A stretch of DNA of 64,000 nt from Forficula auricularia (GCA_024734495.1 JALMQS010000030.1:5309712-5373711); one strand, 5' to 3'. Shown: positions 22,400 through 33,040, counted from the stretch's first letter. Numbers and translations: made by a program. Notes: a model not told the origin generated them from the letters alone.

Positions 22400-23000
22400 A
22401 TTTGACTGAAATCGCTTACCAGTAAGCTATCTCTTCGAGTTTTGAAACAGGTAAAAGTCGCTGGGGGCCAGGTCTGGCTTAGGAACCAGTTCAAATCTGA
22501 TTTCGTGCAATTTTGCTTGCGCAACTAACGATGAATGAGCAGCCGCATTGTCGTAATGATAGAGGATTTTTTTCTTCTTCAAATGCGGCCGTTTTTCTGT
22601 GATTTCAATTTTCAAACGATCCAATAATATTGAAAATATGCGCCAGTTATGGCTTTACCTTTTTCAAGATAGTCGGTGAATATTATTCCACGAGCATCCT
22701 AAAATACGGAGGCCATAACCTTTCCGGTCCATTTCAGAGTTTTTCGACGCTTCGGAGCACTTTCACCCGGAGAAACCCATTGTTTTGACTCTGGTGCGTA
22801 GAAATGGATCAATGTTTCATCCATATTTATGAATCGGCACAAAAACTCCTAAATATAGCTTAAGTTCTGAATTTCGTTGTAGCTTCCCATTGCTAAGCAT
22901 AATGGTGGAACATCCTCGTGCACTCAAGAACGCACAAACCAACGAATTTTTTATTGCAGGCTTGATGATTTGGTAATTGAGCTGCTTATCTAAACGACTG
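22400..23000 (-). pseudogene. mariner transposase, dead
   Basis: A mariner transposase cuts and pastes its element using three Asp residues. The minus strand shows the MDETLIHFYAPESKQW block at about 22770-22820 with the first catalytic Asp, then WVSPGESAPKRRKT and KVMASVF followed by a stop where Trp is usual. The second Asp lies in YHYDNAAAH (about 22560) and the third in PDLAPSDFYLF (about 22450). Only about 30 residues separate the second and third Asp, instead of the family's 34, because four residues are missing before PDLAPSD. N-terminal sequence right of 22850 is too decayed to place. The terminal repeats were not found. Confidence 0.8.
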
Positions 23001-23514
23001 AAACCACTTAGATTTCACATTTTTAATGAAAATAGCTTATCAGAATGTACAACGTTAAAATCTAGGTGTCGTGCATTCTGATGAGTTTTTCCTATTAGAA
23101 ATATGCAATCTATGTGCTGAAACTTTTCTATCGATAAATCGACTTTTGGTCATTTTTTAATAGTGGTAAATCTCTTGTACCAAAATGTATCAACGAAACT
23201 AACCAAAAGCTTAGTAAGCAATTGAATAGATATACATAAGTACCTGGAGCACCGAGCGATGCTCGGTAATTTTTTGTATCAGTTAAAAGCGATATAAATA
23301 TTAATATTAATTTGAATTTTAAATTCATAAAAAAGTCGATTTTTATTGTCTACCAAAAATAAAATTAAATTAAAAAATTTTAATTATATTTTTACACTCG
23401 CTATGGAAATCATAAAGACACATTATCACTGGGCACAAATTTTTGAATGTAAATGCAATTAAAAATAATATTAATACCTATAGGCGTAGGCCCTTTTGTT
23501 GACCCTTTTTAAAT

Positions 23515-23550
23515 CCTGAAGAAGGAGTCACCATCCTTCGAATTGACCGA
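23515..23550 (+). ncRNA. hammerhead-like relic
   Basis: CUGAAGA is followed by a possible stem II GGAG.../CUUC, then GAAUUGACC where GAAACGUC would be expected. Counted only as a relic. Confidence 0.25.
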
Positions 23551-23619
23551 TTTTTTAAGAGGATGAAATTGATATGCTAATAAATTATTTTATAGAAAAT
23601 ATAAAAATACCTTTAATTA

Positions 23620-23860
23620 ATTAAACCTATTATTTTACATGAATTTATGCACACATTGTTTTTGAGCTTCGATTCCGGAGATTGCTTCTCCACCATCGAC
23701 TGTCCTTGATCATCTTTTGGTCCTTGTTTTTAATAAGAGGAAAAAACTAATTAAAGAAAAAACCTCTTTTCCGATAATTATTCCAATTCCATATTCTCAC
23801 AATCCATCCTTTCCCTCTTTAATTAATTAAATTCCCTAATTTTAATTTATAATAATATTT
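23620..23860. repeat. family Z copy 2
   Basis: Second copy of the sequence nested in family Y at 15926. The shared core TTCGATTCCGGAGATTGC through ACCTCTTTTCCGATAATTA is about 190 bp long with scattered differences. Confidence 0.6.
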
Positions 23861-23999
23861 GTAATGAGCTATTAGTGGGATATAGAATTAAAAAACCAAT
23901 TAATTATTAAAGGAAATTGAATAAAAATGTAATTATGTATTTTTATCGAGACAACCAGGTGTCAATAATTATTTAAATTAACAAAAAAAACATTAAAAA

Positions 24000-24360
24000 C
24001 AACTTAGCCGAAGATGAGACCGTGACAGATCGAATTGTCGACCCAAAAACCCCATAACCCGTGAATTTAATCCAAATAGAGCCGTTTTCGAGAAACTGAT
24101 TCTAATTATTTACAAGATTGCTCGTTTAATATAATAAGACTTGGCTCTAATATCAATGATCATTGGGATCGCCCACAGGAGATTGTATCCGTATTGAGAA
24201 AGCCAGAGCAGTAAACAACAAAATTAATGCTATATTTATTTAAAAACTACAACTTAACATTAAACACAAAAATGAGATTTTTATATAGTCAGAACTTTGA
24301 GTGGTAAATTTCTCTATGATATAGGTGGGGGTAATCAATTCTACTTGATAAAACCAATTT
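24000..24360. other. unassigned stretch
   Basis: No coding or repeat signal recognised. Confidence 0.4.
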
Positions 24361-24388
24361 TTTTAACTATTCTTTATTGTCATTGAGA

Positions 24389-24418
24389 GATGTTTCGACA
24401 ACGATGTGCCATCATCAG
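24389..24418 (-). ncRNA. hammerhead ribozyme motif, GGCA family
   Basis: The minus strand reads GAGA, CUGAUGA, an unpaired U, stem II GGCA/UGUC, then GAAACAUC and UCUC. Stem I GAGA/UCUC has four pairs. Stem III is reduced to one A-U pair because ACGU has become ACAU. The core is intact. Confidence 0.55.
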
Positions 24419-24589
24419 TCTCGCAGACAATCTTTACACATAGCTCAGAACAACCCCAAACTAACTTTACAAAAATCAATTTATTCTACCAGTAATCAAA
24501 ATATATTTATTCATCCACGTGCTTTCATGGTTCTTTTATGTTGATGTGTATTTTCTGTCCTGTTTTATGGTGTATAGTCATAAACCCTC

Positions 24590-24715
24590 ACTGAATCAAC
24601 AAGTAAAAAAATTGGACGATTTTGAGATGTGGCTTATTGACGGATATGTTGAGAGTGTCATGGACAGATCGTGTCACAAATCAAGCCTTACTGCAAAGAA
24701 TGATAGAAAAAATTT
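24590..24715 (+). pseudogene. LINE tail fragment
   Basis: Two overlapping frames together show FEMW and then MLRVSWTDRVTNQALLQRM, a stretch characteristic of the region after the reverse transcriptase in RTE-like and related non-LTR elements. A frameshift lies between them and the fragment is truncated on both sides. Similar tails of this kind of element are at 42839 and 63480. Confidence 0.6.
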
Positions 24716-24934
24716 GTTTAACAACAATTAAGCCAATGCCTCGGTTATATGGAGCCGTCAATAAATTACGTCACACGAATTTCAAGATTTTTACACCCCC
24801 TCCCCCTGTGTCACATTCTGTCACAATTTCATTGAGACCCCATGTATTGTGACCTCAGACTATCACTTTTATAACCTATAATTTAATAATTTGAGAGATT
24901 TCAAGTAGCCGATAGTGAAAGATTTACATTTTTT

Positions 24935-25830
24935 TAGAAAATTATAAGAGAGTGTCATCTAATAGATCCGATAGAATGGATTATTTTTAATTTAAAAGTT
25001 TTTATTTTGCCAAGAGTAGCAGAGTTGTTGATTCATTCATAAAGAGAAACAGAGATTGTCCTCTGCTTGAAGTAAACAAACATAAACACCTAGGTATATA
25101 TAAAATATATATGGTATATATGTATGTAAGTTCGAAACACCCACACATGAAGACGAGTGGGAGGGGAAGACAAGGACAAGCGATCGCCATAATAGATTGA
25201 CACGTCAAGCAATAGAGAGACTGTTTAAAACGCTCAAGTTAAATACAATTGTTAATACACAATTTAATTATTATATATTATATAAAATCACTTATAGATA
25301 AATATCATTGTTAAAACTAAGTAAAGGACCTGAAATTTCGAGTTTCACATTTCAGGTAATTAATATAAAACTTATTGTAAATAACTGTATATATTAATAA
25401 ACAATTCACATTTCAGTGGAACACGATTTTTATCTACCTCGCACCCATCCTACTTATATGTATATATATTATTTATTTGTTTGAGACTATAGTTTCGAAG
25501 GCTTGGCTCCTCATCATCAGTCTTTTTAATTATAAATATTATTTTTCATGGGGTCAGTATCGCATTGGTATTGAAATTTTTTTCTCGTACTTGACTGGAA
25601 AGCTAGTTAGAATATATATATATATTTATATATATGATAGGTATAGGTATGTTTATTTGCATCAAGCAGATGACAACCTCTTTGGTTTCTCTTTATGGAT
25701 TATTTTAATTATGTCAGAAGGTTTGAGAGGTTGAAAAACAAACCTTCTCAGACATAATTAAAATAATCCATTCCATCGGGTCTAATAGATGACACTCTCT
25801 TTATGATTTTCTAAAAAAAATAGTAATAGT
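24935..25830. mobile_element. Penelope-type foldback nested in the MITE
   Basis: The outer arms (about 24948-24990 and 25757-25802) are inverted copies with GAGTGTCATCTAATAGATCC. Inner blocks at 25040-25110 and about 25620-25700 are inverted copies with the CTCTGCTTGA/GTAAACAAACAT words. The hammerhead at 25485 lies inside. Open frames here come from the AT repeats. Confidence 0.65.
25485..25520 (-). ncRNA. hammerhead ribozyme motif, GAAGGC/GAGGAGCC variant
   Basis: The minus strand reads CUGAUGA, an unpaired U, stem II built on GAGGAGCC...GCCUUC (paired through GGC-type bases with internal mismatches), then GAA, stem III ACUAUAGU and C. It is closely related to the motifs at 2605 and 31556. 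The core is intact and stem II is weaker. Confidence 0.6.
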
Positions 25831-26626
25831 TGTAGAAGATCTCCATTTATTTTACCTCAACATTTTCAGGTTGGAATAACAATAACCTGAAATCGAAAAA
25901 ATATATTTGAAAATTAAAAAAAAAAATTGACATTTGTGACGACATAATTTCAGGGATGCCCGAACCCCCCTGTCACATTTTGTCACAAATCTGAGATGCC
26001 CCCTTCCCCTTACTGTGTGACGGCCCCTATTATGAGAAAAGAAACAAATACCATTTATTGCGAAAATACTACAGGGAAAAATGTTTGGAAGGAGAAAAAT
26101 TTCTTGGCCCAAAATCTTAGAACTTGGTTCTTGGTGAACACCAAACAATTTTTTAGAGCCGCGGTTAATAAAGTGAGGATAGCTAACATGGTTGGCAACA
26201 TCCGGAATGTATAGGAACTATGGGATGAAGTTATGTTAGCTATGCATTCAAATAGCAGGCTCTGCAATGCAGGTTGCACCTTCAAGGGGGTTAATAAAAA
26301 ATTTTCAAACATTTGTATTAATAGTTTTGTTAATAAATTAATGAAATTATGTGACAGAAAAACTTACTTTATTTGAATACTTTAAAATAAAATAATAAAT
26401 CCAAACTGCCTTTGCATGTTTCAATCTCTAAGACAAAATCCAAACGCAATATTCATGGAAGCAACATAACTAAAATGGAGTTTAGGGAAAGCGGTGTTGG
26501 TTTATAGTGAAACATATTAAACAAAGGAATTATTATTTAACGGGTTATAGTGGTGTTTCACAAAGAGGAAATAAAATTAAAAAATTAAAAATCTTTTAAA
26601 TTATTTTGGAGATTTTTATTTATCTC

Positions 26627-26659
26627 TATACATATTTCGGGCTATGAACCCTTCATCAG
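26627..26659 (-). ncRNA. hammerhead ribozyme motif, GGG family (left arm)
   Basis: The minus strand reads CUC, CUGAUGA, an unpaired A, stem II GGG/CCC with a UUCAUAG loop, GAA, stem III AUAUGUAU, A, then GAG. Stem I CUC/GAG has three pairs, and cleavage would follow UA. The core is complete. Confidence 0.7.
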
Positions 26660-26694
26660 GAGGTTAAACAGAACACAGTGTTCTGTTTAACCTC

Positions 26695-26727
26695 CTGATG
26701 AAGGGTTCATAGCCCGAAATATGTATA
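26695..26727 (+). ncRNA. hammerhead ribozyme motif, GGG family (right arm)
   Basis: This is an exact mirror of the left-arm motif, reading on the plus strand: CUGAUGA at 26695-26701, stem II GGG/CCC, GAA, stem III AUAUGUAU and cleavage expected after A26727. Confidence 0.7.
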
Positions 26728-26958
26728 GAGATAAATAAAAAATCTCCAAAATAATTTAAAAGATTTTTTAATTTTTTAATTTTATTTCCTCTTTGTGAAA
26801 CACCACTATAACCGTTAAATAATAATTCCTTTGATTACTAAAATGCTATATAAATTTCAAAACTAAGACAAGCATTAAATACAGAAATATATCTGAAGTA
26901 TTTCCGTTTTTTTAGGAAATAATTAATGTAATTTATTTTCTCTAAATTAAAAAATAGT

Positions 26959-27250
26959 GGCGATTGTGGGTCAGTGGTTAGAGTGTCGAGCCTCTGTCCT
27001 GAAATACGCTGGTTCGAGACCAAGTCTCGCCAGATATTTGCAGTAGCCTCCTCTTGGAAAGCAATCGCAACATAGCAAAAGTATAATTGCCTAGTAACCT
27101 CATCAAACTAGCCGTTTAGAACCTGCGTTAAAATGTAGGTCCTGTATATCTGTGCAAAAAATGGCTAAACACACTCAGCACAGAGATATGTGGAGAGGAG
27201 CCGAAACGTCAGGGAGACCTGATGTGGCACTTAAAGAAGAAGAAGAAATC
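26959..27250 (+). mobile_element. tRNA-derived SINE (SINE-1), apparently full length
   Basis: The head is tRNA-like: A box TGGGTCAGTGG (26967-26977), B box GGTTCGAGACC (27011-27021), and GGCGA at the start can pair with TCGCC at 27027-27031. An unrelated body follows, ending with a hairpin (ACGUCAGG/CCUGAUGU, about 27207-27226) and a GAA-repeat tail (27234-27247). The two boxes would recruit RNA polymerase III. The 3' hairpin is the kind of structure a partner LINE could recognise, which is an inference. A rearranged copy is at 53285. Confidence 0.85.
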
Positions 27251-27546
27251 AAAAAATAAAGTAAAATTACTAAAATAGGTAAAATTAAATATTGTAAAAT
27301 ATTGAAAATAATAAGAAAGACGAATTGAATTCTTTCTTGGTTCTCTAGATTTTTTAAAATATTGTTTGTCATTGATAATCAAGACCAAAATAGCTCCTTT
27401 GAAAGATTCAATAAATAATAATAATAGAATCAAAAAACAAAATTTCTACCTTAAATTTTTATTTTTTAAGTTTTATTTTTTCACATACTTTGAATTTGAA
27501 GCCCTTTTACGATTTTTGAGCAAACAAGCAAGGATTACTAATCTCA

Positions 27547-27683
27547 CTTGGATCAAGCCCTCCTAGTAGCACAATGGTTCAAACTATACATATAGTAACT
27601 ATATAGAGACTATATAGATTCTCGAAATCTATATAGCTCCTATATAGATACTTTATAGTTTGAAACAATGTGCTACTAGGGCT
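27547..27683. mobile_element. 137-bp MITE
   Basis: The terminal inverted repeats are about 28 bp: GCCCT...AGTAGCACA...TTCAAACTATA at both ends. The interior is a near-palindrome of TATATAG words. No coding sequence. The target duplication is unclear. Confidence 0.65.
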
Positions 27684-28119
27684 GCTTCCAAGAAATTTTT
27701 TAGCTTCCTTGGTCTACTAGACTTTGAAATTACGATTTTTGAATTTTTAAAAAATCCTCTATTTTTTTTGTTCTTGATATATGCTAGAAGAATTTCAACA
27801 GAAAAATATTCCATTGTTGTATTTGAGTTTGCTAAATTTAATATTCATGCTTAGTGTAGGTTTGTTTACCTCAGGTTATATTTGAATAAAGGTTATTCTA
27901 TCTCTAGGAGCAGTTTCAACAGAGGTCGACGGACCGTTTTCACCGTTGAAATAATCAAGAATAATTATATATAAAATCTAAGATAAATTTGAACCTTAAA
28001 ATTATCCTTCAACTAAATTCCTGCCCCTATGACTCAAGTTACACAGAGAATTGTTAAGGGATATTTCGGAGCGCAAGAGAGTAAAAAGTGGCGACAAGCC
28101 CATAGGCATCGATTATGTT

Positions 28120-28225
28120 TTGCTGAGAGTAGCAGAGTTGTTAAATCATAATGAAAATCAATGAGGTTATCCACTGCTTGATGCAAATAAACATACACGC
28201 ACATATATACCTAGATATATACTCT
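28120..28225 (+). mobile_element. Penelope-type terminal fragment
   Basis: Carries GAGAGTAGCAGAGTTGTT and CTGCTTGATGCAAATAAACA, matching the copies at 2.5, 25.0 and 31.4 kb, and stops in an AT-repeat before any hammerhead. Confidence 0.5.
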
Positions 28226-28614
28226 ATATCAGTGGCGTGCGGTCCATGGATGCTGTGAATGAGAGCATCCGCAAATTTCAAAATGTCAAGAGTATTTTCA
28301 TCCGTGTTATATTTGAAAATTTGTAAAATTTTAAAAACACTTTCTATAAATACTATACCACAACTAATTCATTTAAAGATATTTATATAAAATTTAAAAT
28401 TTACGGAGCTTTTTAACATTAGCAAATTTAAAGAATATGCGAAAAAATATTCCAGATTTCCTATTTCAATCACTTCAGCTATCTTGTGGAAAATAAATAA
28501 ATTGATTTTATGAGATTAAAAGTAAATGAATTTACATGTCCTCGTCCCATGATTTTCATTTAAAATCTATAAATTGCATTAAAAAAATTAATCATGAAAG
28601 ATAAACTCAAAAGT

Positions 28615-28905
28615 ATTTGGGCAAATTATTTGCTTTAATGAAGTTCAATTGAATACTCTGTCTCTTTATATAACGAGTATCTTTTTCGTCCGAGTGCGAA
28701 AGGCCATTCCTAGAATAATAGAAATTAAGAAATTAATCTCAAATAGTCTGAAACAGGTTTGAACTTGTATTTTCATCCTTTCAATGCACCTTAGCTCTAA
28801 AGAAAGGGAGATCATTCTATTCGCGCTCTTTGTCGTTATTTTTATCGATCAGATTCTAAAGAAAGAATCGCTCACCCACACATTAAGGAGGTCTTTTCGT
28901 CGCTA
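28615..28905. repeat. dispersed 350-bp repeat, copy 2
   Basis: Matches the 9.65 kb copy through AGGCCATTCCTAGAATAAT and ATCAGATTCTAAAGAAAGAA. Confidence 0.6.
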
Positions 28906-29101
28906 ATGTTAAATAAAAAATATTAGATTATAACTATAACTTAATTTTTTATAATAGTTTAAGTCTCTATCTATGCTCTCAATCACACATTAGCGAGCAA
29001 ATTTTTAAAATAATTTTTTTTTAAATGTAAACATTTATATGGGATCTGGAACTTTTGAACTGTAAAAGAAATGGTTTGAGACAGGATGAGAGTATCTAAG
29101 C

Positions 29102-29331
29102 CAGTGTTTCTCAACTTCTTTTGGTTGACGGCACACTAAAAATACCAGGAATCATTTGCGGCACACCGAAATATAAAAAAAAAATAAAAGTTGTATGATA
29201 TAAAAAAAAATGAAGTAATTACAAATACCTACTATTTCAAAGTTATAAAACCAATGCAATTTTAATTATTTGTCAAAAATGCTCGGGGCACATTTGATAA
29301 TCTCTCACGGCACACAGTTTGAGAAACACTG
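29102..29331. mobile_element. 230-bp hAT-type MITE
   Basis: The ends read CAGTGTTTCTCAACTT and, inverted, CAGTGTTTCTCAAACT. The interior has GGCACAC words near both ends. The neighbouring 8-mers are not direct repeats. Instead TCTAAGC before and GCTTAGA after extend the inverted repeat, so the 8-bp target duplication cannot be shown. Confidence 0.75.
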
Positions 29332-29439
29332 GCTTAGAGAGCCCAAAATCTAAACAGTTCTCCACATTGAAAATATACAAATTTTGCTATCTAAGACGAT
29401 TTCTTTTTATGAATTTAATTTTTCTATTGAATGATGAAA

Positions 29440-29800
29440 ATGAAGAAAAAAGTAAAACTTTTTCACTACCCAGTAACGTTCGCCAGTTAGTATTTTTTCC
29501 ATATTATTGTCTGAATTTTATTTAAGTTCAATTAAATATTTGCTTTGTCTATAACGAGTATAATTTTTATCCAAGAGCAAAAGGCCATTCGTAGAATAAT
29601 AGAAATTAAAAATAAAATCTTTAATAGTCTGAACAGGTCTGGACTTGTATTTCGCATCTTTGCATTTCCTTCGCTTTAAAATGGAAGAAGTTAGCTAATT
29701 CTATCCACACCCTTTTTAGTTATTTTCCTCGATCGGATTCTAATAGAATAACCCTCCCTTCCGCATATTTATTAATGAAGGAAAAATTTGAAAAATTATC
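29440..29800. repeat. dispersed 350-bp repeat, copy 3
   Basis: Starts with AAAAGTAAAACTTTTTCACTA and runs through AGGCCATTCGTAGAATAAT to ATCGGATTCTAATAGAATAA. Closely related to copies 1 and 4. Confidence 0.6.
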
Positions 29801-29809
29801 TGCTTTTTT

Positions 29810-30440
29810 TCTGTATTTTCAATAATTATTTTATTCTTTCTTATTTTATATATTAATTTAATCGGTTTATATTTTATTGGAGAATAGAATTCTAGAATTT
29901 AAGACAATAAAGTGAAATTAGTGGTTGGGAGGCTCTCAACAGTTAATCGCTCATGTCTGCTTCCTTCCCAAAGGTCCTTAGAGGGTCTCTTTCCTCTCGG
30001 CTTGAAGACGCCTGCCAATGGCTGGCCATCGACCTCGCCATTCCACCCACACAAACTTTTATGAAGAGGCTCTCTTTCCAGTGAACCACCCCCGCAATTG
30101 TCCGTTAATGTTAGCTTCAAGCTGTTTTAATCTCTCTTTAACAGCGGCTCAAACTTTCTTGCTAGAACTAGTTGATCTATTGATTTCTCTCCTTCATAAA
30201 CAGATTGAGGGAGCATGAAAGCAATATTTAGAAAAACCCAAGTTTCAACTGACTATTAAACATTTAGATAAAGTAGGAGCTCTTATCTTATTCTCTTGTT
30301 AACTATTCAAATTTGAAGTATTCATGGAGTAAAAAATACTAAAAAAAAACGTTTATTGAAAGAAAAAATGAAAATAGTTTTTTTCATATAATTAAAAATA
30401 AAAGCTTATTTTAATAAAATTTTGAGCTAGTTTTCTTCAG
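29810..30440. other. unassigned stretch with a GC-richer patch
   Basis: The part at about 29920-30210 is GC-richer than its surroundings and has overlapping open frames of 66-73 codons on both strands. Neither shows a domain, splice context or homology that I recognise, so no gene is called. Confidence 0.35.
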
Positions 30441-30454
30441 TGCCCGAAAAAAGG

Positions 30455-30695
30455 TCTATACCATGGAGGCCGGCAGGATTATTTTCAGGGGATGCATCTG
30501 CATCTATACACAATATAAGTACTTACTATTAACTAATAAAATATAATTTATAATAGTGCATCCTTATGATTATAGGTAGGCATACAATATTAGATATTTA
30601 TGTGTTTCAAATTCAAATCAATTCTTAATATTTTTCTGTGTAAGTGCACCCCTTTTCACCCTCCTCCCGGCACCCACGGTCTATACACACAGTTT
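30455..30695. mobile_element. possible MITE
   Basis: Imperfect inverted ends of about 20 bp contain GGTCTATACCATGGAGGCCGG and, at the other end inverted, CTATAGACCGTGGGTGCCGG. The target duplication was not identified. Confidence 0.35.
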
Positions 30696-31184
30696 TAAAA
30701 ATAAATGCATGAGCACTTATTTTAATTAAATTATAAGTCAAAACAGCCCACGCTTTTATTTTTAGTTAAGTGTGAGTTTGAAAAAATTCATACATGATGT
30801 TTCAGTTGTTTTTAACCTAAGCTAGCTGACATATAGAAAAAAAAAACAGACATTCCTTTGAATTGATAACCTCCCTTTTTTCAATTTCGGTCAAAAATAC
30901 TTAAAAGTTTGACAATTTCAAGTGAGAAATCTTGGAGGTAAATAAATATAAGAATATTTTTGGTCAGATAATATTAAGAAAATTCTAAAAAATTTTATTC
31001 AATATTAAAAAATTGAATTTCTTTATTTTATAAAAGAGATTTTAATAATAGAAAAAAATAGTCATTGTGAAAAAAATTAGCAAACCATGCCCTCCCTCAT
31101 TCTTATTTCAAATTCAAGGCAGGTGATATTTTTTTAATAATTAAAAAAAAAATTGAACTCTATATTACTTATTACGAGGAGATT

Positions 31185-31252
31185 AAGTTTAAAAACCTGA
31201 GGAAGCAGAAAAAGATACTGCGAAATGTAGCAACATTTCGAAAATTTAACTT
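31185..31252 (+). ncRNA. hammerhead ribozyme motif with full stem III (type I)
   Basis: The core CUGAGGA (31197-31203) is followed by an unpaired A, stem II GCAG/CUGC with a long A-rich loop, then GAA and a real stem III AUGU/ACAU closed by an AGCA loop (31225-31236). Cleavage is expected after U31237. Outside the core, AAGUUUAAA (31185-31193) pairs with UUUAACUU (31245-31252) to extend stem I after an internal loop. This is the most complete fold in the window and does not sit in an obvious foldback. Confidence 0.7.
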
Positions 31253-31399
31253 CTAATTTATTTCAAGTCCAAGTACCCAATAACCAGCCATAAAGACAAA
31301 TTACATTAATATATTATTGGTAAAATGTCCATTTAATTATATATTTATAGGGTAGGTAACAAATATGGTGTGCGCTCTAATTCATGAGATAAATATCAA

Positions 31400-31695
31400 A
31401 ACGAAATTGCATCACAAAGAGAAACAAAGAGATTGTTCTCTGCTTGATGCAAATAAACATACACACATATATATCGAAATTATATATCTGTATATATATA
31501 TTATTTACCGTATGTATATTGACCTCATGCACAAAATATTTATAATTAAAAAAGACTGATGATGAAGACCAACTCTTCGAAACTATAGTCTCAAACAAAT
31601 AAATAATATATATACAGATATCTAATTTCGATATATATGTGTGTATGTTTATTTGCATCATGCAGAGGAGAACCTCTTTGTTTATTAGTTGAATA
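31400..31695. repeat. Penelope-type foldback
   Basis: Inverted arms of about 85 bp share CTCTGCTTGATGCAAATAAA and ACACACATATATATCGAAAT on the left and their complements near 31610-31690. The hammerhead at 31556 lies between the arms. The long AT tracts explain the open frames. Confidence 0.7.
31556..31590 (+). ncRNA. hammerhead ribozyme motif, GAAGAC family
   Basis: Reads CUGAUGA, an unpaired U, stem II GAAGAC/CUCUUC with a CAA loop (one mismatch compared with the 2605 copy), GAA, stem III ACUAUAGU, C, with cleavage expected after GUC (31590). The core is intact. Confidence 0.65.
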
Positions 31696-31900
31696 AAAGA
31701 TTTCACTGTCGATGGTAACAGAATTGTTTTTATTTTAGGTTAAAAATAAAATAGAGAGTCTTCTGTTTTTTAAATAATCTCTAGAAATAATTAAAAATTA
31801 TTTTATTTAAAAAACAGAAGACTCTCTCATTTTACTCTTTGTTTATCTTTGTGAATCAACAATTCTGCTACCCTCGGCAAAACAAAAACTTTTCAACGAA
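31690..31900. repeat. Penelope-type foldback lacking its hammerhead
   Basis: Inverted arms share GAGAGTCTTCTGTTTTTTAA and meet near 31786. The same arms flank a hammerhead at 18.9 and 58.2 kb; here the hammerhead block is deleted down to TCTAGA. The right edge has CTGCTACCCTCGGCAAAACA. Confidence 0.65.
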
Positions 31901-31919
31901 ATCGCATCTATTTCAAGTT

Positions 31920-33040
31920 GTTTGGTATGAGATTAATAACTGATTATGGTTTATTTCCGCGTAACTTAACGTTTACTAGTGACAGTTTTTTTAATAATTA
32001 ATATTTCTTCGTTGATTTTTACAAGATTTAATTCAGAAGGTTTTTTGTAGATCTTAACGACTTAATAGGCTTTTTTTTCAAACTATATTTAAGCTTTTAT
32101 TTTGAAAAACAACAAGAACACCAATTTCTTCTGCTCGATTATACTTAATATGTGTCTTGGTTGAAAATTATAAAAATATAAATATGTGAGAAGATCAGGG
32201 GTATGGAGGTATAGCCAAGTCGTATGAATGGTCATATCACCTTATTTATCTTTGGATTATTCATTCCATAATTCCAGCCATATTTAGAGTTATAGTTTTA
32301 CTTATTAACGAGATATCAAAGAAATAATACAAATGAAGTAGTCAGTATTAAATAATGTTAATATATATATATTTCGGCAGCTAAAAAAGATAATGTATAT
32401 TTATTATAAATTATGTTCCACGATTATAGAAGTGAAATAAATCCGCTGGGTAAAAATAAAGATCATTCATAAAAATGTAATCTTGTGTCAACTTAAGAAA
32501 TAATTTATAACGAAGAAAAAATTGTCAAAACGATACAATATGTTCGTAAGAAAATGGTCCACGAGCACAATTCTTGAAATATCATTTATCAGACGACATA
32601 ATATCCATCACGAAGGAGAAAGAAAAAGTTATGGACATTAAAAGTATATAAAGAAGTTATTTTTTTACTATTTAATAGTAAATTCAAACTCAACCGGATG
32701 ATATGCTCCATCTTTATGAAGCTTTAGAAAAAGTACATTATAAATTTCTTGATGATTTTATTTTAATTTACATTTTATTATATTTATTTTTTACTATATA
32801 TATATCTCATTATGTTCCTTTTGACCTCTGTTTAGACTCGATTTCTAAAAAAATATTATATAATATTACACAGGGTGTTCAAATAATGGAGGTCACGGAT
32901 TTAAAGGTGTATAATACATCTCAAAACAATAAAACAAGTTCATAAAAAGATATGTCCGGAAATCCCTAGTTTCTGACCTATAGGAATTTTAATATTTTAT
33001 TTCTGTCATTGTGCAACTCATACTTTTAAAATTAAATTAG
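31920..33040. other. unassigned stretch
   Basis: AT-rich, without recognisable coding sequence or repeats. The 80-codon frame at 32703 is low-complexity and is not called. Confidence 0.4.

Larger units (their letters stand above)
24753..26027. mobile_element. GTCCATAAATTACGTCAC-type MITE split by a foldback
   Basis: The left end at 24753 reads GCCGTCAATAAATTACGTCA and the right end near 26027 closes with GTGTGACGGCCCC. Internal words (TGTGTCACATTCTGTCAC) match the copy at 3444-3798. About 900 bp of Penelope-type foldback (24935-25830) has inserted into it. Confidence 0.65.
26523..26834. repeat. near-perfect 310-bp palindrome with two hammerheads
   Basis: Two arms of about 155 bp mirror each other around A26677 with almost no spacer and only isolated differences (one missing C near 26808, small length changes in A/T runs). 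Each strand carries one complete hammerhead motif, at 26627 (minus) and 26695 (plus). The outer words GTGGTGTTTCACAAAGAG recur at 33055 and 55590. The flank GGTTTATAGTGAAACATATT at 26498 recurs in other orientations near 34.3, 46.0 and 55.8 kb. Confidence 0.9.

Noticed and set aside
27200..27230. GAAACGUC and CUGAUG inside the SINE 3' end
   Set aside because: The order is reversed compared with a hammerhead and the two words are part of one perfect hairpin, which explains them better.
29899..30218. GC-richer patch with frames on both strands as a possible host exon
   Set aside because: No domain, no splice context and no reading-frame bias that I can see; left as unassigned.
31377..31706. 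109-codon open frame on the minus strand
   Set aside because: It runs through a foldback with AT repeats and a hammerhead motif; composition is typical of repeats, and no domain is seen.
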